Assembly: GCF_964204645.1 (NCBI RefSeq)
Contig: NC_134025.1
Location: 23,404,001 to 23,468,000, forward strand
Direction: 5' to 3'
Source of the DNA: Tubulanus polymorphus
Lineage: Eukaryota; Nemertea; Palaeonemertea; Tubulaniformes; Tubulanidae
DNA: 64,000 nucleotides
Position 1 is the first letter of the stretch. The number at the start of each line of letters is the position of its first letter. This document shows, one piece after another, positions 12,102-31,819 of this stretch. A program made the position numbers and the translations under genes. A model generated the notes under the pieces. It had not been told where the DNA came from and made no database searches. It worked only from the letters and a program-made list of their open reading frames with translations.

Positions 12102-15100
12102 TGCATCATCATCATGTTCTTAGGGATTTCGACGATATTTCTTTATATATTTGGGCTTCCAGGAAAATGCACCCTGGATCCTAGTTTCTTAGTCAGTGTT
12201 TCCGGTAAAATAATGAGTGCGTTTTGCCTAGGGAAAAACAACTCTCAAAGCTGATAGATTTAGTATGAATCTGTGTATGATAATGTGTACACAGATCTTA
12301 GCTTTTTTTCCGATTGCTGTGTGTAGCATACAGGGAATACTCTAAAAAAGAATGATTCTCAGTTACTCAAAATCTGTAAGATATCAATTTCGATTTGTGA
12401 CGTTGGTGTTTATCAAAGAAATGAAAAGTTTTGAAATTTCTTTAAAAAATCTTCCACGAGAGAATGAGAAGGGTCTTGCTACTCTATAAATGTTGTTTGG
12501 TGTTAATGTAGGTTTTGTAGATGATGAAGGTAATGAAGAATGAAATTTCTATTAAGATTCTTCATACAAAAGCTAATAAGTTTTCATAACCAGTAGGCCT
12601 ACTTTTATTTGCGATAATTTTCGAAACTTTAATTACGTCAATTGAATAGGTTTCGGAACAGGTTATCTAACCAGTGATATTTGATAAATCTCGTGATGCC
12701 CTGATCTCTCCGTGCCCGCTATGAATCTCTGCTGCTTTTTACTCACACAACTTTTTTACCGTGTGTGAGATGTTTAAACATATTCCCTCCATAGTTTACC
12801 ACCTGAATAGTTTATTGTTTATTATTGAGATAAACGTTGATAATTCATGGTCTCAGGATAACGTTTTTCATTTTCTATCAAATCTAGTTTGCTTCGTGTG
12901 TCGTAATGAATTTTTCATCATCATCACTATCACAGACAGATGGAGGCCTGGCCTATTGATTCTGGCTCATTTGTTGATTTATAGCGCTTTTGGTGAAAGG
13001 GTTTCCATTGAAGCTCTCTCAGAATAGTATTAACTTCATTTTGTTAAGTTGAATTTCGTGAAAAAGCTGATCAGTCATATTTGAATTAAACATCCGTGGC
13101 ACAATTGATTTGATTACATTTACTAAGTTAAGGCCCTGTTTACGATTTTCCTTGCTTTGTTAGGGAAAGAGTAATTCAGTGTTACTATATGCAGTCGGAA
13201 AAATGCATGTGGCCTAAGTAAACCTATCGACAACCTCTGTAAAGGTACCAGGATATAACCCACCAATATCATATGGCCAGGTGCACCATTCCACAGATTT
13301 TCCTAAGAGTAGTTAATTTAGCAGGTCTGATAGCTATATTCGGATCTAAATCCTATTTAGCAGATATTTTTACCATTGTTAGCATGATACAAAACAAGAT
13401 TATAAGTATCATCTTATCAACCCTCATTTCCAGTGAGCTAAACATTTAAAATGATCATAAGTAGCTTTGTGTAACTGGAACCAGCTAAAATCCAATTAGA
13501 AATTTATTTTCATTCTAGTTAGACACAATTTATTTTGAAACCGATATACAATATACAGTAGGAAAAGATATATTTGTATATCATCATCAATATATACTGG
13601 TCTTGTAAATTCTATTGTAACTAACATACCTAGTCTCTTTAATACATTGACTCCTAGCTGATATTGCTATATATATATGTGTATATCGACCTTAAGAGTA
13701 TCAAATGCGACTCTTGTAAATTACTTGTACCAGAAACGTCTTTTGAAATAGACGTGTCAGGATTGAGCCTCTTGAGATGTATAACCTCAAAATGTGGCAT
13801 TATTGAGATATAAAAATTATGGATCTGATCAAATCTCCTTCTATTCATTCATTAGCATAATGTTGCTGATCTCTCTAGTGATGGTTTTGTTTCTTTATTG
13901 TTATATTTTGAAAACTGCTATTTTTCTATTTCTTTGTAGTGTTTTCTTGTATGTATTTATTTTGTTTGTTTGAAGCTGACATACATGTTATGTGTACTGC
14001 TACAGGTTATGTGAGATGATACTGAAGCGGTGTGGCTTGGTCAGTATTCTTATTAATTATGTACACCGTATTCATAATTTAATTACCGATTCAATGCTGT
14101 ACATATATGAAGCCTAGGCCTGAATATAACAAACAGTAGCATATATGATCGAATATATTCATTCTCAGGAATATCTCGGCTAAGAGTCTGCACTAAAGAT
14201 CTTAGTCTGTAAGCAAACTGTCACTGCTTTCAGTGATAGCTTGGAAATGATATCCCCCGCTTATGTGTAACAGACATCGTTTTGTAGTTCGCAAACAAAA
14301 ACCTTATTATATTTGGACATAGTCGATGATTGTTGCTTAGTTTGTAAGTGTAATACTGCTTCTAGATATTTATTTACTCTGATTATCCGAATAATGGTTA
14401 TACCGGAATTGTACTTAGTGGAACTAGTTCACGGCGACAATGACATTTCTCTAATTCTTTTCCTTCTCAATTCAACTAATACGTCGTCTTTCTTGTGTGT
14501 CAATAGTTTTGTTAAGAATTAAAGTAGATTATTTCAATATGTAATTAACGTTAAGTCTCTTCAATAACCTCGATATTCAAGATAGATATTTGGTGTCTTC
14601 CATTCAAATGAATTCAGCCAGAAACCTGATGTATCCTATATGCTACATTTTCTTCAGCTGAATTCAAAACTATTGAAAAATATTGCGGTTTTTGGCAAGT
14701 CAGTATTAGCCTAAATACACAATATCAGTTAACGTGATCATCGTGACTTGTACTGGGGATCTGTGACTCCTGTAGATTTCGGTTGACAACAAACATCTGG
14801 GACCAGTGAACGGCATGATTCTCAATCATTTTTCATAAATTCAGGATCGAGAATAAAGTAACTTCATTTCAAACAATCGGGGCAGATTATTATAATTTGT
14901 TGTGTATGTTTTATTAAAAAGCAATCATATTTGTTATAATCATGATATTACGGTCAATTTTCATCCTAAAGCTGCTGGGTTTTGATACGGTTCATATTCA
15001 GTTATTTGATTGTGTTATGGAATGACGAATGAAGGGAAAAATATAGGACAATTTTTTATCCATCCATCCATTACAATATATAGATGTATAGCATGTATTT

Positions 15101-17068
15101 AGCACTTAATATGCAATATTAAAAGCGTTTTTATGGTTTTTAGCAGTGCTTTTAATCATCAGGAGTCGTCCACAAAATTATATAATCATAGTAATAATTA
15201 TTAACTGCTGTTTCTGTGAACAATTTTAATTGTACATTGTATGTTATGATTCTAAATTGTACATTATAGTATTATATATAGAATACAGCTTTGTTTTTGG
15301 TTTATTTTTCTGTGTCATGCACGATGCCAGTTAGGGGATTGATCACAACATTAAGACTTGTCCCATATTCAATCCAAGCCGTTTTGTGTCCTTCCATTGA
15401 CGTTAAATATGTCTATCACACTTTCAATTGGTTAACTGTCGGGGGCAGATCTGGGGCCAGACTTTGACAGGAGCACAAAGAAATGAAAAGGGCACATATT
15501 CTGAAAAAGCACGAGTTAAGTATCCACGCAGCCAAAATAAGGGTCTGGAAATTTTTAAATTTCAGTGCATTTTCATACAATTTCTAGGCACTTGAGGGAG
15601 ATAAGCTAAATCTTGCACTGCTGCACACTGCCTGTGATTCCGGTTGGAAAAAGTGCCCCGAAAAATATTGCCATGGTATTTTCAAAGGGGCACGGGAAAA
15701 TTACGACGGGAGCACGTGCTCTTCTGGCTGTCTTTTCCAATTGCTTGGGTGGTTGAGGATGGAGAAAGCTGCAAGTTTAATATGATATGTAAATCTCGGC
15801 TAGATGATGCACCCATACAATACTTACAATACTTATGGTTACAAAAAACATAAATTTATTACAATGTATTGTAAAAAGAATTTCGAGTATATACATCAAT
15901 TTTGAAATTGACATCTATTTCACATACAACTTACAATACGAATACATTTGAAAATAATTAAGTATGAAAGATTTACATCAATAATTTGATTTTTGTTTCG
16001 AACAGTCATGAAACCTTTAAACGAAACTATTTTAGTTACCATTATCACAGCTTTCTGATTTATGTATAATTGCCGAAAGTCAATTTCTACATATAACTTA
16101 TCATTAATTGGACAGTAACCCAATAATCAAATCTAGATGCATAAACCACAGACTTGAATATATTGATACAAAATACTCGAGTAATCTTACTCTCTACAAA
16201 AAAGGACACAAGATAAAGGCTTATCCAGTATCAAACTGTACCAAACATATCTCATTTGTCGTGATGAAACAGAATCATTCAAAATAGCTCAAGCATAAGA
16301 TTTTAAGCTGTCACGATTAATAAATTGCACAGAAACTTGGCACATTGTTTTACTAAGTTCATCTCATTGTAATGAATATCCACAAACGTAGTCCAATGCG
16401 TCTGCTTTCGACTTCTGATCATGTTTGAATTATTTTCATATTCAGCTGAACTAACATCGATGAATACAATTGTGTCGTGTTGTGATTAATCAAGAAATAA
16501 CTTTCGCTGAAATGAAAAAGAAGAAATTCAGAAAAAGCGCTAATAAGTTGAGTTAATTGTAGATATACTTGAACGGACTGTATCCAATGGAATTGAATGT
16601 AAATCTGACATACAACAGAATTCATTTGTTGACAAATAATTGGGAATAAAATTTGCCTTGAAAACTTCAAAAATTTGTAAAAAGTGTCAATTTCAGCAAA
16701 CAACAATGGTCATCAGTCAGCCATCTTGATTTTGACTGGGCCAGTTTGTGAGCTAGGGTAGATGCATAAACCAAATATCAAGTGTCTTCAAAACTTCAAT
16801 AATCATTAGATCCTTTCTATGGATGGATAAATAAAAAGTGAACACGATAGCCCGTTGAGGGATAGCACCGGATTATACCACCACCACCACAAGTGCCCAT
16901 TCTTATTGAAATTGTTGTGCACGTCAAGCATATTCGATACATTTCACCTGATAGTAATATTCACGTATTGTCATCACACAAAACGTTTTGACCTGAAAGT
17001 TACTTGAAAAATGTTGACAAAAATTATTCAATCTCTAACCTTTTCGGACTCAATTCATCAGCGGGCCA
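12102..17068. other. Convergent intergenic region, AT-rich, no gene seen
   Basis: This 5-kb stretch lies between the stop codons of two convergent genes and should contain both 3' untranslated regions. I found no frame with splice sites or family similarity. A repeat fragment lies near 15437-15740. Poly(A) signals are too frequent in such AT-rich sequence to choose one. Confidence 0.5.
15437..15740. repeat. Degraded transposon fragment with GGGCAC-rich interior
   Basis: The left edge reads GGGGGCAGATCTGGGGCCAG, close to the GGGGCGGATC ends of elements at 40788, 43597 and 52884. The interior carries repeated GGGCAC/GGAGCAC phrases also seen in the 43597 element. No right terminus is clear. 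Confidence 0.35.
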
Positions 17069-20000
17069 TCAGATAGATATGATGCCACTAGGTGTCACTG
17101 TAGATAACGCTAGCTTGTCCAGTTTATTAGACATGCATGAACTTGATGGTTTTAAAGTGCAGGATACAATTTCTGTAATATATAGAGTTTTTATACACTG
17201 CATAAAGCACTTTCCGGTATATACAATACACGATGAAAACCACTAGAACTCGCTTTTAATGAACTTGAATTATCGGTACAATCAGTAGGCCAATGTAATG
17301 TGTTATAATCTGATCATTGGAGAGCGAGTTATAACGGTTATTTCCGAAGATAGAAAGCAGGCGTATTGTTTCAGGTATACTGGTAATGACATTTCATGCT
17401 AGATAGATCAGTGCATATGGTGTAGAAAAAGAAAAGTCTCTGCTAAGATATCATATGGTCTGTTTTTCATGCTTGGCTATACACAGTAGACTCTGGAATC
17501 ACAATCATATGTGCCAGTGTTTGGGACTTATAGTCAGTAAAATATCGCCTTTAGAATTGTTCAAATATTGAATGATATTTTGGGTGAAAATAGATTTACC
17601 CTAGTCTACTGTGATGTGTAAGTTACATACCCGGAGCTGCAGAACCATTTACATCATCAGTATTGCTGTCTGTCAATTGATTTACACAGGATTCAATCAA
17701 AGCATCCATCATTCGCGCCTAAAATAAGAACAAACATCCTGAGAAATAGCCATTTTCCTCTATTAGGTACAAACCAAAATGAAACCTTAATTGATTGAGT
17801 TAATGCTATGGGCATGTGATTGAGCTTGGCCTACCTGTCTTGAGAAAATCTGTAATAATCTAGTTGATTGTTTTTTGGGATCTTCCCGAAATTGCAGAAA
17901 CAAACATGGGATACAGTTCCTATTGGTCTCATCCCCTGGAGGGGAAAATTCCCAACTGAGTTCTTTGTAAAGTAATCCAACCAGTATTGACTGAAAAGAG
18001 GAAAAATAATTCAGTTAAATTCTAGAGAATGTACAAACTTTAGCATACCAACAGTAATGAGTCCTGACATTGAGAAGTCCTCAGAAACCTCAGCCAATAT
18101 TACTAGGGAATTATTTATGGTATAACTAATACCAAAAATGTATCAAGACTATGAAATGAAGGGATATTTTTCACCATCTGGAGAAAAAGTGGGCTATATG
18201 AAATGAAGGGGTATCTTTCGCCATCTAGAGAAAAAGTGGGCTATTTCTCATAGTTAAGCCGTTATGATCTATATAGGAGAGATTTCACCGAGTCAAACGA
18301 TACCAAAATTGTATTTCTAAGTTGAAAAGTAAATCTGTCACAGAATCTCAAACATAGGGAAAATTAACTATTTTTCAAGTTATATATTTTTAGTCCATAT
18401 GTATATGAATTTTTGGCAATAAGCAACAATACACAGTGAGATACATACAACATCAGCCGGATCAATGACATAGATACCATCTCTGTTTATACCAATTAGA
18501 ACATCAATGTCAACACCATTCGTGAACGAAGCTAAAAATGCATTCATCGGTTTTTCCGTTTGTCCGTGGAAGAATGCACACCTAGAAATATAAAACACAG
18601 AATAAGATTCAGTGGAAGCCTGCAGTGAGAATATCTATATTCAAGCAGTAACAGCACAAACATTCTTTAAGCTCACTTAAATACTACGCCGCTTACCCGT
18701 AATGCGGAAGAGTCCAACAAAATTCTAAATAATCCATCATGAGTTGATATTTAACAGGTTCCGTGAACTCATTGAATCTAGTCGAAACCTGTTGATGATG
18801 ATGAAGCAATGAAGTATGCGGCGATTGCTTCGAAGTGCATGATGACCAACCGCTTTTACTGAACACGTGCTCCGGATAACAGTCATCTACATTATCTCTA
18901 TAAAATAGAAACATAACAATGAAAACTGCATGGAGTTCTCGACTAGACGGTTATTGCCTGTTATAACACGATTCACAAAATATATTTTGTGTTGAAATCA
19001 TAGACGCGAGTTGAAATTCGAATTTAAGGTAAATAAATAAATCTCGACTTAATAGTCAAATGTAACTAACAATTAGACAGTACAGTTGGGAATAATTACT
19101 TGTAAAACTTCTCATCGTGCGTTTTTGCGTCGTATTTGCCGTGTTCAACAGTAATTTGTATGCCAGCTAAACGATGATAGTCTTCTGATTCGATCGGATA
19201 ACGACCATTCGCGACGTTATAAACCGCCTCGTAGTATAACAGTCTACGCAATAGTGGATGTCTCTCCTGTGAAAAAGAGAAGATAGATAGATAAAGTACT
19301 GCGCAATAGATCACGGATGGAGTATCATTTTAGATTGGTTTGTCATTCGTGATAAAATGAAGTACTCCAATATCATAGCATATCAATTATTTATCTAATT
19401 ATATCGGTTAGACTGTTTTATTAGTCTCGCGAACATCACGAGCTGGTATAAGTCAGGAATTAAGTTAATGTTTGTTGAAATAATAAACCTAAGGCGTAAA
19501 TATTAAGGCCAGAAACTGTTGAGACGACAGAAGAATTTCATACAGTTAGAGCAAACCCGGTTAACGAATACCTACCGTTCTTTCATACGATCGTGGAACT
19601 GATACCCTTCGGCGTAGCGTTAAAACAGGCTCATCTGAAATGCGATAAATTATCTTCATTACATTCGAGCACGACATGAAGCGACATTACCTCGATCCCT
19701 TATTATCCTTCCAGCTGTTGAGAATTGAAATAAGACGAATCATTTCTATCTCTATGTTTTAGTTACAAATTTACCACTTATTTCGACTGATAAGATCAGT
19801 GCTAGCCTATAGGTGTATTGACACGAGCTGCGAGAAGATACCGGGTGAATTATATAACTAACATTCTAGAAGAACTCAGTGAAACTTTTACATTATTACC
19901 GAGAAAAAAAAAAGACTTTTTAATAGGGCCTTTTTAAAAAGTTCATTAATTCAAATAAAGCTACTGATACTAAGAAAAATTTTCGATGCCTCGTAAGAGA

Positions 20001-20203
20001 TGGGATAACTGACCTCGTTCTATTTCATCGTCATCGGCTGTAGAATATTTTTGAAGTAATTCATCCCATTGAATCGTAACGTGGAATGGCGAATGATGTG
20101 GCTTCAGCTGTAACTCTGTTTTAACAGAAAATCGTAACTGATAAAAATCGATGTCTTTTGTTGCTAAACTTGTACGCACTATTGGTGGGAATAAACTAAG
20201 TTG

Positions 20204-20295
<92 letters not shown>

Positions 20296-22685
20296 CAGTG
20301 TAAAACTACCTGTTTAACAATGAAGTATAATACCGGTATACCAGTAGTTTATTGAAAATTGCTTTGGAACTGTTCCTTAAAAGAAAAACCTCTTCCTTGC
20401 ACACCTACCTAATAAAGGTGACACAAGCCATAGCGCGAATAAACAGTTCGTTTCTTCGGGGAGTCCGCTTTCTTCCTCGAGCATTTCGAGGATTTCAGCC
20501 GCAGTGGCGTTTCGACCATCTTCAACTGTTAACTGAACACCAGTGTTGTCCATCAAGTAGACACACATTTCCAACGCTGAAAAACCGAAACGAAATTGCA
20601 TCTAGTCGTTAAGTTTCCAGATATTTCCTGAAAATTTGAATGGTATTTTCATCAAAAGCGTCGAGCCATTTGTAACTGCGGGCAACATAGTTATCTAAGA
20701 CCGAACCGAAGTGAGTTTGTTGAAGCAGTAACATGAGAAAAAGACAGACTGAACCATACAAATAACTGTATATAGCAACATTTATATATTAGTATTGGAA
20801 ATTGGAAAGGGTTTTTACACGTATTCATAAGATATACATAAATTCATCAATACAAATCTATAAGAAAATTTAACGGAAACAATGTTTTCTTTTGGGAAAG
20901 GGAAAATTTTCACATGCATACAGAACGATTACATACAGGTTGACATATAAACACAAATCACGTTGACAATGAACAAGTGACAATTTCAATCTGGATCTAT
21001 TTTCACAGATAAATTTCTAATTCAGTTTATGGTAAATTCCTTTAGGATTTTGTCTCTTGTGAAACAGGGCATTGAGGGATTCCAAAAATAGTGTACAGTA
21101 GCGTGCTCCATGATATCAAAGACTTGATTAGGATTTCGCCCATATTTTGACTGAAGAAATTTCTGATATTGTTTTAGACACCTCCGCCCCCCCCCCCGTA
21201 GTTATTGGTGTTACATCGAATAAAATGTTGATTGTTAGCTTAGCAAGCATTAGATCAAACAAATAGACGAATACAGAATACTTTAAAGGATAAAGCAAAA
21301 AGCTGCCTCATCGTTCACATAAGTCTGGTGAATGACTGTGGTTTGATTTTTCCAGATGAGAATAGTCAATTCTAAGAATCAATTTGAAGCGCGGTTTCAA
21401 TGCATAAACATACAAGCGCTTAATATTCGCAGCATCGAAAAACAGGATTTCATCAAATTCAGAAAAATCGGTGATGGAAAACAGGGGCCGAGTAATGAAT
21501 GACAAAACAGCCGGCAACTAAAAGTACTAAATAACATTTCTTTGACACAGACAACGATCAGACTAACTTACGCTTTCCACCTAGGCCTGAGGTAGCGGTG
21601 TTGGGGATCTGGAAACTTTTATCTGCAGCCTTACTGGCGGCTTCAATGTCCACGGATAATTTGGGAGTGCGAGGAGAACTATTTGTTTCTGTAAATGCGG
21701 TCGGCGTATTAAAAACAAAAGACAAGAAACATTCCGACTTTTAGAACTTATCCGTAAATTGATATCGTTAATCGAAGTCGTCGATTCGTGTGCGAATATG
21801 AAATGAAAACAAGACCTAATAAAAGCGTCATATTCTTCACTACGGAAAATTCACTACTTTTCATCTAAACAATCGTTTCTTTTTCAGAATCCAAGCTCTA
21901 CATACTTAAGTAGGCTAAGACTGGACTTATGATGTTCTAGGCTATCAAAAACAAAAAGTCACTGCAGCCATCGTCAATTCATTTCGATGTTAAATGAAAA
22001 GTGAAGAGTTATTTCTAAGAATTTACAAGTTACGGCATTAGTAACATTTCAAGAAATACCCGTATAATATAGATTTTTAGAAATATTAGAGAAAAATCTT
22101 TTTTCTGATTTTCTTTGATAAAAGATTAAATTCAATGTTTTAAATCATACTCGTAAGCGCGATAGGCTTACCTGCATTGTCATGCTGCCTTGGTTTTGGA
22201 GGGCTGCTGGCATTGCCATCATCGTTATCATACTTCTGAAATAAGCAAACAAAGCAATATATAAAACGCACATAATAAAAATGATGCATCCTTACTTGGA
22301 AACCTCTCAAGTCATTTTATAAAGATTTTGTAACTTCTCATGAGACCATTTTTCATAAATTTTGAATTATTATTATTATAGTGTATGGCTAGTAGGTTAA
22401 ATTAGTTAGTTCCTGGTTTGAAACTACAGAGGTCATCATTCAAGTAGAATACAAGTACCAGTACATGTCAATAAGCAAATATCGAATGAAAAATCACTGA
22501 GCAACTTTTACCTCGGTTTCCTCGTCGAAATTAGCAGACTCTAGTTCTAAAGACATGGTTTGTTTCGAACTATAAAAAGTACCATCGTCGGATTCATTGT
22601 CCGGATGACGATTAGTAACGTCACGACTGAGATAAACCTCCTCGGAATGCGGTTGCACTTTATTATTTATCCTATGCACGCTCAT
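17069..22685 (-). CDS. FRMD8-like: FRMD8-like FERM domain protein (Bili/iTAP class)
   Basis: Minus-strand exons, all phase-consistent: 22685-22512, 22235-22172, 21688-21572, 20576-20409, 20115-20014, 19634-19576, 19266-19100, 18897-18697, 18581-18449, 17990-17835, 17718-17631 and a proposed last exon 17172-17069. The total is about 510 residues (human FRMD8 464). FRMD8 is a cytoplasmic FERM adaptor that binds iRhom proteins and stabilises the iRhom/ADAM17 sheddase complex; the fly homologue Bili dampens Wnt receptor signalling. The FERM region starts at about residue 120 (EMCVYLMDNTGVQL). Family landmarks follow: FALWLVSPLL-ELQLKP, WDELL, DEPVLTLRRR, LLYYEAVYNVANGRYP, YGCAFFHGQTEKP and GINRDGIYVID. 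The C-lobe has LLYKELSWEF and LLQIFSRQARMMDALIESC. Residues 1-118 are polar. The last exon (EIVSCTLKPSSS... to a stop) fits phase and a good acceptor but resembles the family only weakly. Confidence 0.88.
18149..18240. repeat. Two-copy tandem repeat, about 46 bp
   Basis: 18149-18193 and 18194-18240 are near-identical copies containing ATGAAATGAAGGG, CACCATCT/CGCCATCT and GAGAAAAAGTGGG. They lie in the FRMD8-like intron between the exons at 18449 and 17990. Confidence 0.8.
20207..20292. repeat. TA dinucleotide microsatellite, 86 bp
   Basis: An uninterrupted alternating AT run lies in the intron between the FRMD8-like exons at 20409 and 20115. Confidence 0.97.
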
Positions 22686-24546
22686 ATCTAATACTATATC
22701 ACACGAACAGTACGCATAAATAAATAAAACTCGAATCTGAAATCGATTAAATTTAAAATCCTGCTGAAAATCTGAGGATATAGTTATCAACCAACCGTCG
22801 AGCGTTAAAATAAACAAAATTCGAATCCAATTCAGAAATGACTGAAAATCCGAGGATGTAGAAGTTAGTCGTTAAGAATATAGCTGTCAGGCCGACATAC
22901 ACAGTTCCACAAATTGCTGCTAGTTATATACGAATGAGTCGCAGGTCCAATACGATACATAGGCAACAGACGGTGTTTGCAATGACGATCAATTAGTATA
23001 TTGTTTCCTATCGCGCATAATGCATTGTCCATCAGACTGGCGAGGCGAACCAGAAGCGATTCAACATATAGCCTATATAATGCGTCCACTATCCCTAACA
23101 AATCGAAAATCAATTTAAAGGAATGTTCTGGCCCTCCGATGATTAACCTGTGTTATCATATATATCGATGCAGTATTTACTTGTTATAAACATTACAGCC
23201 TTATGTTATATATGTGTCTATGACAGGCAATTTATATTCCGTATAGACAATCAGTTCGGCCAAAAAACCGGTTTTTATGCATTGCTATATCGGCGACACT
23301 TCTCAAACAAATCAATTTAACCATGTTCACTATCGTTACTATGTCAGATCTGAACTTTCACAGCTGTCAATCGCGGGCTAAAACCAGTTCAATTAGCTAC
23401 TATTTATAGACATTTCAACGCGCTATTTCACTATTATCAAAGACTTTTAATTTTCAACATGTTTTAAAAAATCACAGATAGCATAAATTTCTACATCGAA
23501 AAATATAATTCTTCCAGTCAATTAATTCATTTTCAACAACGAAAAAGAAAAAATATAGGCCTAAATGCTAATGTCTAGGGCTAGCATCGCACTTGTGTCA
23601 CGTTTGTAGTTTACACCAAATATCCTTTCCGATGCTAGAATAGTTCTAAAATAGATATATAATGGTCCCTAACCATTTGACATACCGGCAGGCCTACCGA
23701 TTGACATAATGAGGTTGCTTAAGTAAAAAGTATGAAGTGGACATTTTGTGTATTTGGCATTATTCATGTAAAAGCCGCTTTGCTTTTAGGCCTAGCTCAT
23801 TTTGATTGGTTACCGATGTTGCTTGCACTTGCGCACTAAGATATCGGACTAAGAAAATACTGTAAAAAGCATCAAAAAGAAATTTAAGCGAAAATGTGGA
23901 TACACCCATTCATTGTGTGCTAGTGCACCATCCTACCATTAGACCAATAATGCTTCCAACTGCCAGAACTCTTTAAGTTTTAACTTGCCTACTAGCCTAA
24001 TAGATAGGCCCTATCCCTTCGGCAAACCCTAACCCTTCCCATAACCCCAATAACAAACCCTCTACTCAGGCTTCTATTCTAGGTTACTTCATTTTCTTGT
24101 AACACAAAATCATAAGGCCTATTGAAGATCGGATGGCAACCAGTCATGGAGAATAGGACAGTATCAGTGATACAGGGTTGAATTAGCCAGCAGAAGACAT
24201 GGCTTAGGGGGGACTATTAATTTCCCTCACAGTGGCTAGGATAATAGATGTTCTTCCCAGAAACCTAGTCAATCCAGAGCCAAGCATTCTAATGAAAAAA
24301 GGGATGATCCAAATTGTCGAAAAAGATCTGATAGGCCTACAGGGTCTAGTGGAGTTAATCGGCCAAAATGGCAAGACTTAATCTAGTAGTAATGTTGCTG
24401 AGACGGTTCTTAAACTTAAATGCATTTTCGTCATCTCTTCTATCTTATCACATCTTGTATTACATACAATACTATTTGTTTACAATTTGAGCGGCACAGT
24501 GTTACCTCTGTATGAACGAATCTAAAAAGTTTATTTGAAAATTATG

Positions 24547-24580
24547 AATATTTCGGGTGGTTGCTACCACCCGAAATATT
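24547..24580. repeat. Perfect 15-bp hairpin with TGCT loop
   Basis: AATATTTCGGGTGGT is followed by TGCT and then ACCACCCGAAATATT, an exact reverse complement. It lies in intergenic DNA between two divergent genes. It is not followed by a T run, so it is not a terminator-like element, and no small RNA family was recognised. Confidence 0.9.
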
Positions 24581-25329
24581 TCTAGTATTTAAATCAACTT
24601 TGTGGGATTTTTAATCAATCGAGTCTTATCACGGATACCCATTGCGATTCTCAACTGATTCACAGTTTTATCTCTAAACATCATTTGTTGATAGTAGGGA
24701 CACTCATCCTGGCAAATATTTTTCAGTGACAGAACAAATAAAAGAAAAGGTTATTGAAAAGACAGGGCCAGGGGATTGCATCATGACCAGTCTAGTCGAA
24801 TGTGCAGAGAAATCAGGAGGGGATGGGTGGATGAGAACAGAGAAGAACGAAGGAGTGGATTGCATTGCCGGGCAATCGCAATGGCATCATTAATTCCCGG
24901 CATCAATCAATGATTTGGCCAGTTCACATTCTGCTTTATATTCTACCTGCTTGAGCAATGATATCGAGATATTTACCTCGAGTTCCATGACTTATTTCAT
25001 TCACAAATTTCATTAATCTTTCTTGCACAAGTATTGACTTGTCAGTTCTACACTACAGTGCTATGGCTGAACGCAGTTAAAACTTCATCGATTGAGTTCG
25101 AATCCCATATATTGATGAAAATAAATTTCAAATAAGATATCTACACGTCTCAAATAAATGTATGATAAATGTGAAAAGTGGTCTAGCATTTTATTCAATC
25201 ATTGTATTTTCAATAATCTGTTGACTTTGTAGAACGATTCGATAGATAATGCAATAAATTTGAAATTGAATTCACTACCAACCGTTGCCGTGCACGATCT
25301 AACCTTAATCAGTCAGGAATATTTTCATT

Positions 25330-25498
25330 TCCGGGTTACTGTCACTGCTCTCTGCGCACGGGAACGACGTTGATTAAGTAGCTAGTGGTAGGCCTAATTT
25401 TCATAAAATTCATATTACTCGTCACGTTCAGTTTTTTGTCAAACGTTTAATTCGCCGCCGAGCACCCGAGTCAATGATTAGACGACGTCGCGAACAGA
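25330..25498 (+). promoter_or_regulatory. Candidate TTBK promoter and non-coding first exon
   Basis: A locally CG-richer patch (TTCGCCGCCGAGCACC, GACGACGTCGCG) ends in a good donor, ACAGA/GTGAGT, at 25498. The TTBK start exon has a strong acceptor at 25928, so a spliced non-coding leader is likely. No TATA box is evident and the start site cannot be placed. Confidence 0.35.
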
Positions 25499-25946
25499 GT
25501 GAGTTTATTTGAATTTTTAAGCCTGTTTTTGCCCAGCCCACATTATTTTCCCTCCTTTCCACTTGTTGATCGATTGTTGACTACGGATACCAGTTTTCTA
25601 GTTTCCGTATATCCTGCGTGTGAGCGAGTAGTTCATCACTCTTATTAATATGGAAGAGCTTTCATTCAGTTCCAAGATAGAGAAAAATTCAATGTAGACT
25701 TATCAGTCGGACTCTGCTGGCTCTCGCAGCTAGCAGTCATCAAAAATATTTTGGCATTAGATATTTAGTCCATATGAATTACTTTAAAATATCAACTAAA
25801 CCAATTCATTTTGATCCAAATTGTCTCTCTGAAACGTCTTCAGGTAACACTTGATCATCCATCAATGATGACTCATCCAGATCTGCGTTGTCTGAATAAT
25901 TACCTTTCTGACTGTTTGGTTTTTCAGGTACTTCACAATGGGTTAG

Positions 25947-31819
<5,873 letters not shown>

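Noticed and set aside
17004-17246. Plus-strand 80-codon frame
   Set aside because: It overlaps the proposed FRMD8-like last exon on the other strand and has no similarity or splice context of its own.
21187-21197. Run of 11 C in an FRMD8-like intron
   Set aside because: A simple homopolymer; too short and isolated to assign a function.
24015-24060. Telomere-like CCCTAACCC phrase
   Set aside because: Only about one and a half units, with no array.
25065-25110. tRNA-like sequence with TGGCTGAACGCAGTT and GAGTTCGAATCCC
   Set aside because: The A-box-like and B-box-like parts are about 12 bases too close for a tRNA and no acceptor stem pairs. At best it is a SINE remnant.
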